NCBI RefSeq assembly: GCF_003515705.1
Contig: NZ_QWEH01000024.1
Location: 1 to 53,765 of the forward strand
Origin: Oceanobacillus profundus
GTDB taxonomy: Bacteria; Bacillota; Bacilli; Bacillales; Amphibacillaceae
DNA: 53,765 nucleotides
Reading direction: 5' to 3'
The position numbers and the translations under genes are program-made. This document shows, one piece after another, positions 26,825 to 35,602 of the stretch. Numbering within the stretch: the stretch's first letter is position 1; the number at the start of each line of letters is the position of its first letter. The notes beneath the pieces are model-generated. The model did no database searches and was not told where the DNA came from. It saw nothing but the letters and a program-made list of their open reading frames with translations.

Positions 26825-26859
26825 AAAAAAAGCCGTGTACCCCTAAGGCACACGACTTT
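26825..26859 (-). terminator. Expression-platform terminator of the preQ1 riboswitch
   Basis: On the minus strand AAAGTCGTGTG pairs with CACGGCTTT and is followed by TTTTTT. It lies 14 nt after the aptamer and about 55 nt before queF. Confidence 0.85.
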
Positions 26860-26872
26860 AATCGCATCACTT

Positions 26873-26914
26873 TCCTTAGTTTTTTATAGAGGGTTAAAGC
26901 TAAGAACCTCTTTC
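26873..26914 (-). ncRNA. preQ1-I riboswitch aptamer
   Basis: On the minus strand the P1 stem AGAGG/CCTCT, the loop TTCTTAGCTTTAAC and the A-rich tail TATAAAAAACTAAGGA match the small preQ1 class I aptamer, in which the tail forms an H-type pseudoknot. A terminator follows at once, so preQ1 binding should switch off queF transcription. Confidence 0.9.
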
Positions 26915-27109
26915 GCATATTTACGAGTTTATTATATAGATGAATTATATATATGTCAATTTACACAAAACAGCATAAGAGGTAGTTTTAAGTAAAATTT
27001 TCCATTTACATAGACTTTTCTGTCAATAGGTGTTATAAAAGAAAAGCACCCTTATCTGTGCAACGACATCTATATCAACGATGCTAGCATCGATCATGAA
27101 AAACCTGGT

Positions 27110-27160
27110 AAAAGGACTTGACTCAATGCTTGAATCTAGCAGTAAAAGCTAAGTCCTTTT
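27110..27160 (-). terminator. Terminator-like hairpin downstream of yjdM
   Basis: AAAAGGACTT (27110-27119) and AAGTCCTTTT (27151-27160) pair over 10 bp around a 31-nt loop. A perfect 14-bp palindrome, CGATGCTAGCATCG, lies beside it at 27079-27092. Confidence 0.5.
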
Positions 27161-27216
27161 TATCTTCATATAAGCAATTTATTTTAAACATCATGCCTTT
27201 TTCAAAGCCTAAACAT

Positions 27217-27558
27217 CTAAACTTTTTTAACAAATTCAGATTTCAGCTTCATTGCTCCAAAGCCATCGATTTTACAGTCAATATCATGATCGCCATCAAC
27301 TAATCGAATATTCTTCACTTTCGTCCCTACCTTTACAACAGATGAACTTCCCTTTATTTTCAAATCTTTAATTACAGTGATTGTATCCCCGTCTTTTAGG
27401 ACATTTCCGTTTACATCTCGAATCACATGCTCATCTTCATTGTTTTCCTTACCTGATTCTATAGTCCATTCATGCACACACTCTGGACATATAAATAGAT
27501 TTCCATCTTCATATGTATACTCCGAATTACACTTCGGACAGTTTGGTACTTCATTCAT
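27217..27558 (-). CDS. yjdM: Zinc ribbon protein YjdM (PhnA family)
   Basis: The ATG at 27558 follows GGAGGA and gives 113 residues. The N-terminal zinc ribbon has CPKC (about 7-10) and CPEC (about 24-27). The C-terminal PhnA domain has the motifs [13 protein letters not shown] [32 protein letters not shown] and [17 protein letters not shown]. The family was once named for alkylphosphonate use but is not a phosphonate hydrolase; its role is unknown. It is a single gene. Confidence 0.93.
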   Translation of the reverse strand: MNEVPNCPKCNSEYTYEDGNLFICPECVHEWTIESGKENNEDEHVIRDVNGNVLKDGDTITVIKDLKIKGSSSVVKVGTKVKNIRLVDGDHDIDCKIDGFGAMKLKSEFVKKV

Positions 27559-27724
27559 CACATGCTTCCTCCATCCATTATATATGCTCTTATCATGCCA
27601 TATACGTCTTGCATTAACAACCTTCCCCGAATTGTATTATAAAAGTTCCGCGAATCTACTTTAAATGATGTTCAAACTAAAACAAGCAATGCCAGAAAAT
27701 AACCAGCATTGCTTACTAAAATCC

Positions 27725-28915
27725 CTATTTCGTATAATTATCAAAATATCCTTGGATAAAGACAATCGGCGTACCTTTGTCGCCACTTCCTGAAGTCAAG
27801 TCAGCAAGAGAACCAATTAAGTCCGTAAGCTTTCTCGGAGTTGTCCCTTGTGCTTCCATCGCTCCAACAAGATCCTCATCTTTTTCATTAATAAATTTTG
27901 AGATTGCTTGCTGCAGTTCCTCGCCTTTCAAATCGGAAAAATTATTATCTGCAAGATATTTTAATTTTACTTCATTCGGTGTTCCCTCAAGTCCAGCTGT
28001 AAAAGCAGGAGATACTACTGGATCTGCGAGTTCCCAAATTTTACCTACAGGATCTTTAAATGCTCCGTCTCCATAAATCATTACTTCCACATTTTTTCCT
28101 GTTTTCTCTTGCAGCATACTTTGAATTCTGTCCACTGTCGGCTGGCAATTACGCGGGAAAAGCTTTACCTTATCTTCTGTTGATTTGTTTGAACCCAACA
28201 GTCCATATTCCTCATTATATCCACTGCCATCAATTGGCTCTGCCAGGATATTATCAAGGCTATAAACCTTCTCCCCACCATTTGCTTCCAAAATTCTTTT
28301 CGTTCTGAATCTCGTATGAATATCACAAGCAAGCACACTCTTTGTATAATCTAGAATTGACTTCGGATTGTTCGAAAAGATAACCTCACATTCAACCCCA
28401 AATTCCTCAATAAGTGATTTATAATACTCAATATAATCTACACCAGTAAATGTATGCTTCAAATATCCAAAGTAATCACGGAATTGTTTTTCTGTTAAAA
28501 CATCTGTCCAAGGATTAACTCCTTTTTCATCAAGCATATCAATACTCACTAAGTGATTCCCAACCTCATCTGACGGATAGCTGAGCATTAACACAATCTT
28601 TTTTGCACCTTTTGCAATTCCGCGAAGAATATTTGCAAAGCGATTTCTACTTAGGATTGGGAAGATAACACCCACAGTATCATCTCCAAATTTCGCGTGG
28701 ACATCGTTCGCTATGGCTTCAATTGTAGCGTAGTTTCCTTGTGCACGAGCAACAATTGATTCTGTCAAAGCAACTATATCTTTATCATTAATTTGAATTT
28801 TTTCTGTTTCTGCAGCATGTAACACACTATCAACAACGATTTCCTCTATTTGATCACCTTGATTGATAATCGGACAGCGAAGACCTCTAACTACAGTTCC
28901 AACTACTCTTTCCAA
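27725..28915 (-). CDS. F420-0:L-glutamate ligase-like protein
   Basis: A GAAGGAG site selects TTG at 28915 (8 nt), giving 396 residues that begin ERVVGTVVRGLRCPIINQGD, the typical F420_ligase (CofE, PF01996) opening. Further features are a VVDSVLHAAE helix, ALTESIVARAQGN and a C-terminal DGAFKDPVGKIWELADP region. CofE adds glutamate to coenzyme F420-0 with GTP. Bacillaceae are not known to make F420 and no other cof/fbi gene is here, so a different amide-ligating role is likely. It is divergent from a LysR gene 115 nt away, which probably controls it. Confidence 0.82.
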   Translation of the reverse strand: MERVVGTVVRGLRCPIINQGDQIEEIVVDSVLHAAETEKIQINDKDIVALTESIVARAQGNYATIEAIANDVHAKFGDDTVGVIFPILSRNRFANILRGIAKGAKKIVLMLSYPSDEVGNHLVSIDMLDEKGVNPWTDVLTEKQFRDYFGYLKHTFTGVDYIEYYKSLIEEFGVECEVIFSNNPKSILDYTKSVLACDIHTRFRTKRILEANGGEKVYSLDNILAEPIDGSGYNEEYGLLGSNKSTEDKVKLFPRNCQPTVDRIQSMLQEKTGKNVEVMIYGDGAFKDPVGKIWELADPVVSPAFTAGLEGTPNEVKLKYLADNNFSDLKGEELQQAISKFINEKDEDLVGAMEAQGTTPRKLTDLIGSLADLTSGSGDKGTPIVFIQGYFDNYTK

Positions 28916-28981
28916 TCGAATCGCTCCTTCAATGTTAATGTCATTATGTATCTCTTTACTTGTAATATACATGGTATTAAT

Positions 28982-29011
28982 GATATAAGTAAAATGAATA
29001 TAACTAATATC
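28982..29011. promoter_or_regulatory. Probable LysR operator in the divergent promoter region
   Basis: GATATAAGT (28982-28990) and ACTAATATC (29003-29011) form a dyad with one mismatch between the ligase-like gene and the LysR gene; this is the position and T-N11-A-like form expected of a LysR site. Confidence 0.5.
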
Positions 29012-29030
29012 AGATATAAGGAGCACTTAT

Positions 29031-29942
29031 ATGGCTAGCAAATTAGATTTATATAAGATATTTTGCAAAGTAGGAAAAACGAATAGTTTCTCGAAGGCAG
29101 CTGAAAGTCTTTATATGACACAGCCAGCTGTAAGTCAGGCAATTATGCAGTTAGAAAGAGATTTGGATACCCGACTTTTCAAGAGAACACCCAAAGGCGT
29201 AACATTGACACTTGAAGGCGAGCTTTTATTCGAATACGCAAATTCCGCAATTAATTTAATTGATGCTGGAGAGGAAAAAATATTAGAATTTAAAAATTTA
29301 ACAACAGGAGAGTTAAAGATCGGAGTGGGGGATACAATTTCCCAGCATTTCTTACTTCCATATTTAGAAGATTTTCGTCATAAGTATCCTAAAATTAAAT
29401 TTCATATTGTTAACGGAACGACTTTAGAGCTTTCTTCAGCTTTAAAGTCAGGAGAAGTCGACATTATTCTTTGTAATTTCCCGCTGAACGATCCAACATT
29501 TGAGCAAATCCCTTGTATGGATACCCATGACATCTTTGTTTGCGGGGAAAAGTTTAAATATATTTTATCCAAGCCCTTGAGCTTCAAAGAATTAGTAAAG
29601 CTCCCTTTAATATTTCTCGAACCAAAGTCTAATTCAAGAAGATATGTAGAAAATCAGTTGAAATCAAAAGGAATAACAATCGCTCCTGAAATGGAATTAG
29701 GCTCGTATAATTTGTTATTGGAATTCGCCAAAATAAATTTAGGGATCGCATGTGTAACAAGAGAATTTTCCTTTAGTTATTTGAATAGCGGTTTATTATA
29801 TGAAGTGAAATTAGAAGAAGAGATACCGAAAAGAAGTATTGGAATCTGTTTCTTAAAGAGTGTTCCACTTTCTCCTGCTTCGACAAGGTTTGTAAAAATT
29901 ATCCAAGGGGATTCAATTGGAAATAGGGCTCTTTCCCTCTAA
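29031..29942 (+). CDS. LysR-family regulator
   Basis: The ATG at 29031 follows AAGGAG and gives 303 residues. The N-terminal HTH has SFSKAAESLYMTQPAVSQAI and RLFKRTPKGVTLT. The C-terminal region (about 90-295) is the two-lobe LysR substrate-binding domain, starting GELKIGVGD. The effector is unknown. Its divergent partner is the F420-ligase-like gene, so that gene's substrate or product may be the signal. It ends before a strong terminator. Confidence 0.92.
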   Translation: MASKLDLYKIFCKVGKTNSFSKAAESLYMTQPAVSQAIMQLERDLDTRLFKRTPKGVTLTLEGELLFEYANSAINLIDAGEEKILEFKNLTTGELKIGVGDTISQHFLLPYLEDFRHKYPKIKFHIVNGTTLELSSALKSGEVDIILCNFPLNDPTFEQIPCMDTHDIFVCGEKFKYILSKPLSFKELVKLPLIFLEPKSNSRRYVENQLKSKGITIAPEMELGSYNLLLEFAKINLGIACVTREFSFSYLNSGLLYEVKLEEEIPKRSIGICFLKSVPLSPASTRFVKIIQGDSIGNRALSL

Positions 29943-29951
29943 GCGGGCGCA

Positions 29952-29999
29952 TTAACTGAAAGTGGATCGTTGTATTTATTACGATCCACTTTCAGTTAA
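29952..29999. terminator. Terminator with 19-bp perfect stem
   Basis: Arms 29952-29970 and 29981-29999 are perfect complements around a 10-nt loop, directly after the LysR gene. It serves the convergent gene at 30033 as well. Confidence 0.8.
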
Positions 30000-30032
30000 T
30001 CTTTAGTTATTAGAATATTTTTCAACCAATAC

Positions 30033-30242
30033 TTATTTCATCCGTTTATAATTTTTATGGTTTACAACTGTTTTAATTGGTTCTCCAGTTCCTTTATGAT
30101 CACCAATTTTAACGATTACAGAGTTTTCACGAATCATGAGGACCTCTCCGGTTTTTCCCTTTTGTTCACCTTTTACGATTTGGATTTTATCCCCTTCGCT
30201 TACCTTCTTATCAACATTTGCTGTTTTATTCTCTTCTGACAT
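30033..30242 (-). CDS. DUF2187 family protein with KOW-like motif
   Basis: The ATG at 30242 is 8 nt after GAGGAGG and gives 69 residues. The C-terminal 50 residues match DUF2187 (B. subtilis YkvS type): EGDKIQIVKGEQKGKTGEVL is a KOW-like segment and IKTVVNHKNYKRM the conserved end. KOW modules bind RNA or ribosomal proteins, but no function is established for this family. It is a single gene. Confidence 0.85.
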   Translation of the reverse strand: MSEENKTANVDKKVSEGDKIQIVKGEQKGKTGEVLMIRENSVIVKIGDHKGTGEPIKTVVNHKNYKRMK

Positions 30243-30709
30243 GTCCAATTCCTCCTCTAAACCAACTAAATTAATCGGCAGTGCATTGTATTTACCTTAT
30301 TTTAACACTCAAGCTAATCTTACAATATATTTACAGTAACTTCACTTAATTTTAATTGAAACCTACTTTATTTAATATAATTAGGTTTCGATATTGCGAC
30401 AACCATATAATCTTGCCATTAAAGATTATCCTCTACACGTTTATCATGTTATATCCCATCTGTCAAGTTACTAAATTTATTTTTTTATTAAAAACGCTTT
30501 AAATTCTAAATTCCATTTGTTACTGACCATATATTTCCTCCCATTCCTAACTCTTCCTATTCTGTTATACCATTGAAACATCCATCATTAACTTGCAATA
30601 ATTTTCATCACATTGTTAACTTATACCTGTTTGTCATGGTTGCAATTTAGGGTAGTATATAGTGTATCATTCATTTCAAACTGGAATTTCCTTAAGAGAG
30701 AGGAAGTGT
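30243..30709. other. Intergenic region, nothing identified
   Basis: An AT-rich stretch with no open frame with a ribosome binding site, no strong hairpin and no repeat shared with the rest of the window. It should hold the promoters of the two divergent genes. Confidence 0.5.
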
Positions 30710-31750
30710 GTGACGTTGGAAATTTGCTTTATGCGTAATCGTAGAAAACCAGCAAAATTCGCAAGACTACTATCAAAAGCTGCTAAATATTATGGTATTG
30801 ACTTAATTTATTGTCATCCAACCGAGATTAATATGGAAGAGGAAATTATTCACGGAAAAATACTAAAGCATAACAAGTGGGTAAATAAAGATATTTCTAT
30901 CCCTCCATTTATTGATTTAAGCAGCTATTGCTATAAATATAAAGAAGAAATGAAATTTTTAAAGGAAAGAAGCATTCTATCTAGCTATGGTAAATTTGGC
31001 TCGAAAGAAAAGGTATATAAAATGTTGGGAGATGATGGAGAATTTAAACACTTACTCATTCCTTCCCAAACTGTTCAACATTTCGAAGCGTTTTATAGCT
31101 TCTTAAATGAACATAAAGAAATTATAGCAAAACCTCGAAATGGACAAAAGGGCGAGGGTATATTTCTGATTTCTATGAAAGATGACAGCTATATACTGAG
31201 CTATGAAAATCAGGAAAGAAATATTTCTTTAACGGAACTAAAAGATTTTTTTGAGAACCAGATTAACCCAAAAATCTATTTGTTTCAAAAATATATAGAG
31301 TCCAAATCAGAAGCTGGTGATCCTTTTGATTGCAGAATTCGACTTGAAAAGAATGGAAACGGCGAGTGGAGTGTCCCTATTTACCTCGTTAGGATCGGAA
31401 CGAACCAAAAGGTCGTTTCGAATGTAGCGCAGGGTGGTAGTGTCAGTACGTTAACACCCTTCTTAAAAGCAAACTACGGGGAGAACTGGAAAGCAATCCG
31501 AGATTCAATTAAACGGATAGGAAAGACGCTGCCATATAAAATTGAGAAATTATCGAAGCAAGCTACTTCCATGGGTATTGACATTGGAATTGATAAGCAG
31601 GGAGAGCTTTTCTTATTTGAAGTAAACTCTGCACCAGGTGTAGAATTTGGCACAGGTGAAATCGCAAGCATTAAAGCTGATTATTATCATTACATTTTAA
31701 ACAAAATTTCTAATCAGCCTGTTCGAGATAAAGAAATGTTATATTCTTAA
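30710..31750 (+). CDS. YheC/YheD family ATP-grasp protein
   Basis: The GTG at 30710 follows GAGAGGAAG and gives 346 residues; a TTG at 30716 is also possible. The ATP-grasp core includes IIAKPRNGQKGEGIFLI, then QKYIESKSEAGDPFDCRIRL and the C-terminal IDKQGELFLFEVNSAPG metal-binding segment (E-x-N). These match the YheC/YheD endospore-coat-associated family. They are presumed ligases acting on peptide or sugar-acid substrates in the coat, but the reaction is unknown. Its presence supports a spore-forming host. It is a single gene with its own terminator. Confidence 0.88.
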   Translation: MTLEICFMRNRRKPAKFARLLSKAAKYYGIDLIYCHPTEINMEEEIIHGKILKHNKWVNKDISIPPFIDLSSYCYKYKEEMKFLKERSILSSYGKFGSKEKVYKMLGDDGEFKHLLIPSQTVQHFEAFYSFLNEHKEIIAKPRNGQKGEGIFLISMKDDSYILSYENQERNISLTELKDFFENQINPKIYLFQKYIESKSEAGDPFDCRIRLEKNGNGEWSVPIYLVRIGTNQKVVSNVAQGGSVSTLTPFLKANYGENWKAIRDSIKRIGKTLPYKIEKLSKQATSMGIDIGIDKQGELFLFEVNSAPGVEFGTGEIASIKADYYHYILNKISNQPVRDKEMLYS

Positions 31751-31778
31751 ATGACTTTTTGCAGCTATAAGTAAACGT

Positions 31779-31809
31779 GATCCCCGTACCTTTCCTAGGT
31801 ACGGGGATC
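31779..31809 (+). terminator. Terminator after the YheC/D gene
   Basis: Perfect 12-bp arms GATCCCCGTACC (31779-31790) and GGTACGGGGATC (31798-31809), then TCTTTATT. Confidence 0.85.
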
Positions 31810-31820
31810 TCTTTATTGAT

Positions 31821-32135
31821 TTAACGGCATGTGTAACCAGTATCTGCATGAATAACGGTTCCAGTTAAGAAGACTGATCAGAAGCTAACTATAGACTTGC
31901 TTGTGCAATTTCCACTGGTTGACCGAATTGCCCTAAAAGACTAAGCTAAAGCGCAAATTCCTCTTCTGTTTGACCGGTTTCCTCTATAGCACCTCTTAAC
32001 AGGTGTATTAATTGCTTCTGGCGCTACAGAGTTAACGCTGATATTTTAATCCCCATTTTCTAGTGCAGATACATTTGTCATACCTACCACACCATGTTTT
32101 GCAACAACATAAGCAATATTATTTGTACGATATTT
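31821..32135 (-). pseudogene. Decayed short-chain dehydrogenase, C-terminal half
   Basis: Read on the minus strand with frame changes, this encodes AYVVAKHGVVGMT (the SDR Y-x3-K catalytic motif), then NISVNSVAPEAINTPV, LGQFGQPVEIAQ and LTGTVIHADTGYT, the typical SDR C-terminus. In-frame stops follow ALENGD and QASL, and at least two frameshifts are needed. The N-terminal NAD-binding half is missing. It is a relic of a classical SDR of the glucose/3-oxoacyl reductase type. Confidence 0.8.
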
Positions 32136-32198
32136 ACGTCATCCCCTCGCTTAATCAATTGTTGTAATTCATATTTCATTAGGAGAATAACTATCTAA

Positions 32199-33053
32199 TT
32201 AGGATCTTGATAATACGATTGGCTCAGCATTCTCCATAGTTGCTTTGTATAAAAGAATATTGCCATCGTTCGCTTCTATTGTTCCTGTATCTACTTGAAA
32301 ATTTTCATGTAATGCGATCGTCCATGCTGCTTCACCATTCTTTTTTAAAACAATGGCAAGTGTCCCAAACTGATGTATATCATCCCATTGGAATATTTCT
32401 GCTTCTCCATTCTCGGTCACAGTAATTCCCTCGGGACCGCTAACCAGCTCAACGTTATCGCCTTGCCAGTTGCCATGTGTTTGTGCTCCAACATAATAAT
32501 AGGAAATGCCACTTCCACGATCTCCATAAGTAGCAATGAACTGCTGCGTTGTATTATTTGCTGCTTTATACGTAACTGCTCCAACATCTTCCGCTAACCA
32601 TTCAACTTGATATTCACCTATTGTCTGTTCTGGCAATACTTCCTTTGGACGAGCAAGAATACCATAATAGGATCGATAATAAATAGCTTCACCACTTTCC
32701 ATATTCTCTTTAATGGAAAGAACATGCTTCCAATCAGGCGATATGCTTGTGATATTTTTAATCTCATTGTTGCTGCTAATCAGCAGAAAAACATGCCCGA
32801 TAATAAGAAGTGCCGAAATGCTGGAGATAATCATTATAAATTTCCTAGTTGATTGAAGAAGCAGTAAGATCGCTAACGTTAGACAAACCAAACAAACGAT
32901 ATTTATGATATAAAATAACCGATTATCCACATACTCTACTTGGAATCTTTCGTGAAGGACAAGGTATCCTATTTGCATACAGAAAAAGCCAATTGCTACG
33001 AGAAATAACATCCATCCCATAACTTTTTTCCATTTACTCGTGTTCTGCTTCAT
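32199..33053 (-). CDS. Membrane protein coupled to the Asp-box protein
   Basis: The ATG at 33053 is 9 nt after AAAGGAGG and overlaps the upstream gene by 20 nt. The 284-residue protein has three hydrophobic helices in the first 100 residues (about 10-30, 45-65 and 70-92). A soluble, beta-rich domain of about 185 residues follows, probably outside the cell. The family is not recognised. Coupling to the upstream Asp-box gene suggests that the two products act together at the cell surface. Confidence 0.78.
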   Translation of the reverse strand: MKQNTSKWKKVMGWMLFLVAIGFFCMQIGYLVLHERFQVEYVDNRLFYIINIVCLVCLTLAILLLLQSTRKFIMIISSISALLIIGHVFLLISSNNEIKNITSISPDWKHVLSIKENMESGEAIYYRSYYGILARPKEVLPEQTIGEYQVEWLAEDVGAVTYKAANNTTQQFIATYGDRGSGISYYYVGAQTHGNWQGDNVELVSGPEGITVTENGEAEIFQWDDIHQFGTLAIVLKKNGEAAWTIALHENFQVDTGTIEANDGNILLYKATMENAEPIVLSRS

Positions 33054-33987
33054 CTGGCGGAACCTCCTTTGAAAAATCCCATGTTTGACCGTTATCCGTT
33101 GAGATAAATTCCCCTTTGACAAGTCCGCCTGCATAATCTCCGGTTGGCCCTTGATTTATCAACATCTTCAGCCGCTCTCCCTCTTTTACTGGAATTTCTG
33201 CGATTACAAAGACCTCATGATATTCCTCTGGCATAATAATGGATGCCTGATTCCACGTATTTCCCCCATCCTCAGTAACATAAAGCATCGGTTCTACCGG
33301 ATTAATCGTTCCATAGGACAGGAAACCTGTAGTTTCATCCACAAAGCCACCATCCGAAATAAGTCTTGTCACTTCTGTATAGGTTGTTTCTTCCCAGCTC
33401 TTTCCTCCGTCATGTGTTAGAAAGGCTGCGGAATATTCTTGAGACATGGTTCGACCACCAGAGATAATCGCATACCCAAAACGATCGTTTAAAAAATCTA
33501 CTTTTCTAAAACGCATTACCGAAAATGGTTCAGTTACAACAGATTTCTCCCACGTTTCACCCTGATCTTCAGAAAATAGAAAAACAATTTGTTGTGCTTC
33601 CCAATCGGTTCCTTCCGAATAGAGAAAACCAACTCGCTCTTCCGTCAGAACATAGCTATTATCAATTAGCTCCTGCTCGCTCCCATTATACTCACCAGTA
33701 AATAGCTGGTCCTTCTCAACCGGAACCTCAATCCAATCCTCGCCATCATTAAAACGAAGGTTAAGCTGATCATTTTGTAAAGAATACGTAACAGCATCGT
33801 CAACGGTAACAGGTTGTAATTGCTCTGGTTGCGCTTGTTCTATTTCATCTAAGCTGTTTTCCTGCGAATTATTTACCAGAGCTGATTGTGGGAGCGAGAC
33901 TCGATTTGAACTCTGATGATAGATTACTGCCATTATAACAAGAGCAATCACCATCACACCCGCTCCTAGTAAAAGATGATTTTTCAC
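33034..33987 (-). CDS. Membrane-anchored Asp-box (BNR) beta-propeller protein
   Basis: This 317-residue protein has an N-terminal hydrophobic anchor (about 5-22) and an extracytoplasmic domain. Four Asp-box motifs are visible: SEDQGETWE, THDGGKSWE, TEDGGNTWN and STDNGQTWD, spaced about 50-60 residues. Asp-boxes mark propeller blades of sialidase- or Ycf48-like folds, and glycosidase residues are not obvious. It probably binds a ligand or partner outside the membrane rather than cleaving sugars. It overlaps the downstream membrane protein gene by 20 nt. Confidence 0.8.
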   Translation of the reverse strand: MKNHLLLGAGVMVIALVIMAVIYHQSSNRVSLPQSALVNNSQENSLDEIEQAQPEQLQPVTVDDAVTYSLQNDQLNLRFNDGEDWIEVPVEKDQLFTGEYNGSEQELIDNSYVLTEERVGFLYSEGTDWEAQQIVFLFSEDQGETWEKSVVTEPFSVMRFRKVDFLNDRFGYAIISGGRTMSQEYSAAFLTHDGGKSWEETTYTEVTRLISDGGFVDETTGFLSYGTINPVEPMLYVTEDGGNTWNQASIIMPEEYHEVFVIAEIPVKEGERLKMLINQGPTGDYAGGLVKGEFISTDNGQTWDFSKEVPPDEAEHE

Positions 33988-34139
33988 GTGTTCACTCCTT
34001 TTATAGTAGGTCTTTTTTAAAGTCTTTTAGGATATACGATAGTAAAATCAGTAATTGTCCATTGAATAATTCTCCTCTTTTAACTAAAAAGATTTCTGAA
34101 CCCTCAATTATTACTATCGCAAATAATACCCTCGTAAAA

Positions 34140-34586
34140 TCAATCCTCCGGTTCTTCGTGTAACCCCCAAGGAATTCGAGCTTCAAATTCTAATTGTATG
34201 AACGGATGAGTCGAACTATCTTTTAATAAAAGTGAACCCTTACCAAATCCAAATGTGAAGTTTTTAATTGTAGTGGTAGTTGTATCATCCCATGAAGAAT
34301 CTGTACAATATTCGCCCTCTACTAGTCTGCCAACTATAGGATAATTCCCCATATATAAGTGCAGCCCATCTTCCATTTTTCCGAATTCCGATAAATTGTT
34401 TGGCATGGATGGTTGAATTCCCAGTAGGTTAAAAATGTCAATGATAGTAGAATCTAAATGTTTGCACATAACCATATAGTTTTCGCAGTATAAACATTCG
34501 CAAACCTCTACATTTTCCCTATATAATTCTTTTGTCTGATTTACATCAACTTCTAACAACCAATTTATTAAGCTAATCTCTCTCAC
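34140..34586 (-). CDS. Hypothetical protein with C-x-C-x2-C motif
   Basis: This 148-residue soluble protein has the motif VCECLYCENYMVMC (about 28-41) in its N-terminal part, a possible metal site. A helical stretch and a beta-rich C-terminal half with FTFGFGKGSLLL follow. There is no signal peptide or membrane helix. I do not recognise the family. The start at 34586 follows a GGTGGGAG site. It is upstream of the Asp-box gene but 150 nt away, so it may be transcribed separately. Confidence 0.7.
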   Translation of the reverse strand: MREISLINWLLEVDVNQTKELYRENVEVCECLYCENYMVMCKHLDSTIIDIFNLLGIQPSMPNNLSEFGKMEDGLHLYMGNYPIVGRLVEGEYCTDSSWDDTTTTTIKNFTFGFGKGSLLLKDSSTHPFIQLEFEARIPWGLHEEPED

Positions 34587-34868
34587 ATTACTCCCACCTG
34601 AATTTTATTTTTATCTTTATAGTTTCCGGATCTTCTTCCCGTCCCCGTATTCGTGTATTTCTGTTATATCTATTCAAAATCGTTTATATATTTTAGGGCA
34701 AGTAACAATATTATTCTATCAGAAAAAGAAACTCTTATTTATATTGTATTCCTTTTCACTGATCAAAACGAGTAAAAATCAATACAAATTTACTCAAATT
34801 TTAGGTGACGGCTTAAAGCTCGTTCCGCTGTACAAAGAGTTAATTACTACTTATTTGATTAAGCAATT
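34587..34868. other. Intergenic region, nothing identified
   Basis: AT-rich, no gene or strong structure up to the terminator at 34869. Confidence 0.5.
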
Positions 34869-34900
34869 AAAAAGCTGGAACCATATGGCTCCAGCTTTTT
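34869..34900 (-). terminator. Terminator of the catE-type operon
   Basis: Perfect 11-bp arms AAAAAGCTGGA (34869-34879) and TCCAGCTTTTT (34890-34900). Confidence 0.9.
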
Positions 34901-34913
34901 AATCATTTATCAA

Positions 34914-35546
34914 TTATTCACTTACAACCGTAAATCTTTCATTTACGTGTTTTGCATCTTCCATTTCATCGACAATTGCAATAGCAAAATCTGCATAGCT
35001 AATATAGCTTTGACCTGCTTCATTAAGAAGCAAGACATCTTTTCCTGTTTTGTAGGAACCTGTTCGTTCTCCCTCTGCATCAAATATAGCGGAAGGGCTG
35101 ACAAACGTCCATGCTAATTTATCTGTCTCCTGTAATTCTTTTAAATTTCGTGCCTGCCCATTTGCAGTTGGTTTAAATACATCTGGAAAATCTGGCGTAT
35201 CGATTATGCGGATTGTTTTGTTTTCATCAGCATAAAGACTCCCAGCTCCTCCGACAACGATTAATCTAGCGTTTGTTTCATGCAGCAGCTTGATTAGGTG
35301 ATGTCCAGCATCAACATGTGCTTGCTCTTCACCAAGTGGGGCACCGAATGCATTTACAATTACATCAAATTTATGAAGGTCTTCTGTGTTCAGATCAAAA
35401 ATATTTTTTTCGATGATGGTAATATTTTTAACGGCTAGCTTTGAAGCATCTCTTACGATAGCCGTAACTTGATGTCCACGATCCATCGCCTCATTTAAAA
35501 TTAATTTCCCGGCTTTTCCACTAGCACCGATAACTGCAATATTCAT
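34914..35546 (-). CDS. NAD(P)H-binding oxidoreductase, YwnB-like
   Basis: This 210-residue protein begins MNIAVIGASGKAGKLILNEA, an atypical-SDR Rossmann motif (G-A-S-G-x-x-G), with the IVVGGAGSLY and TFVSPSAIFD segments of the NmrA/YwnB branch. It probably binds NADP(H); members act as reductases or redox sensors. It is the last gene of a minus-strand operon after the catE-like and luciferase-like genes (56-nt gap), pointing to quinone or electrophile metabolism. Confidence 0.88.
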   Translation of the reverse strand: MNIAVIGASGKAGKLILNEAMDRGHQVTAIVRDASKLAVKNITIIEKNIFDLNTEDLHKFDVIVNAFGAPLGEEQAHVDAGHHLIKLLHETNARLIVVGGAGSLYADENKTIRIIDTPDFPDVFKPTANGQARNLKELQETDKLAWTFVSPSAIFDAEGERTGSYKTGKDVLLLNEAGQSYISYADFAIAIVDEMEDAKHVNERFTVVSE

Positions 35547-35602
35547 TTTTATTCCTCCAATTTCAGTTGAATGAATTTTATCGTAACCACGCTATACATA
35601 AT

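Noticed and set aside
27079..27092. Perfect 14-bp palindrome as an operator
   Set aside because: It is not near any start codon or promoter-like hexamer and sits beside a terminator-like hairpin.
34001..34186. Minus-strand 61-codon frame overlapping the Cys-motif protein
   Set aside because: It overlaps the end of a better supported gene, lacks a start signal and looks like intergenic AT-rich sequence.
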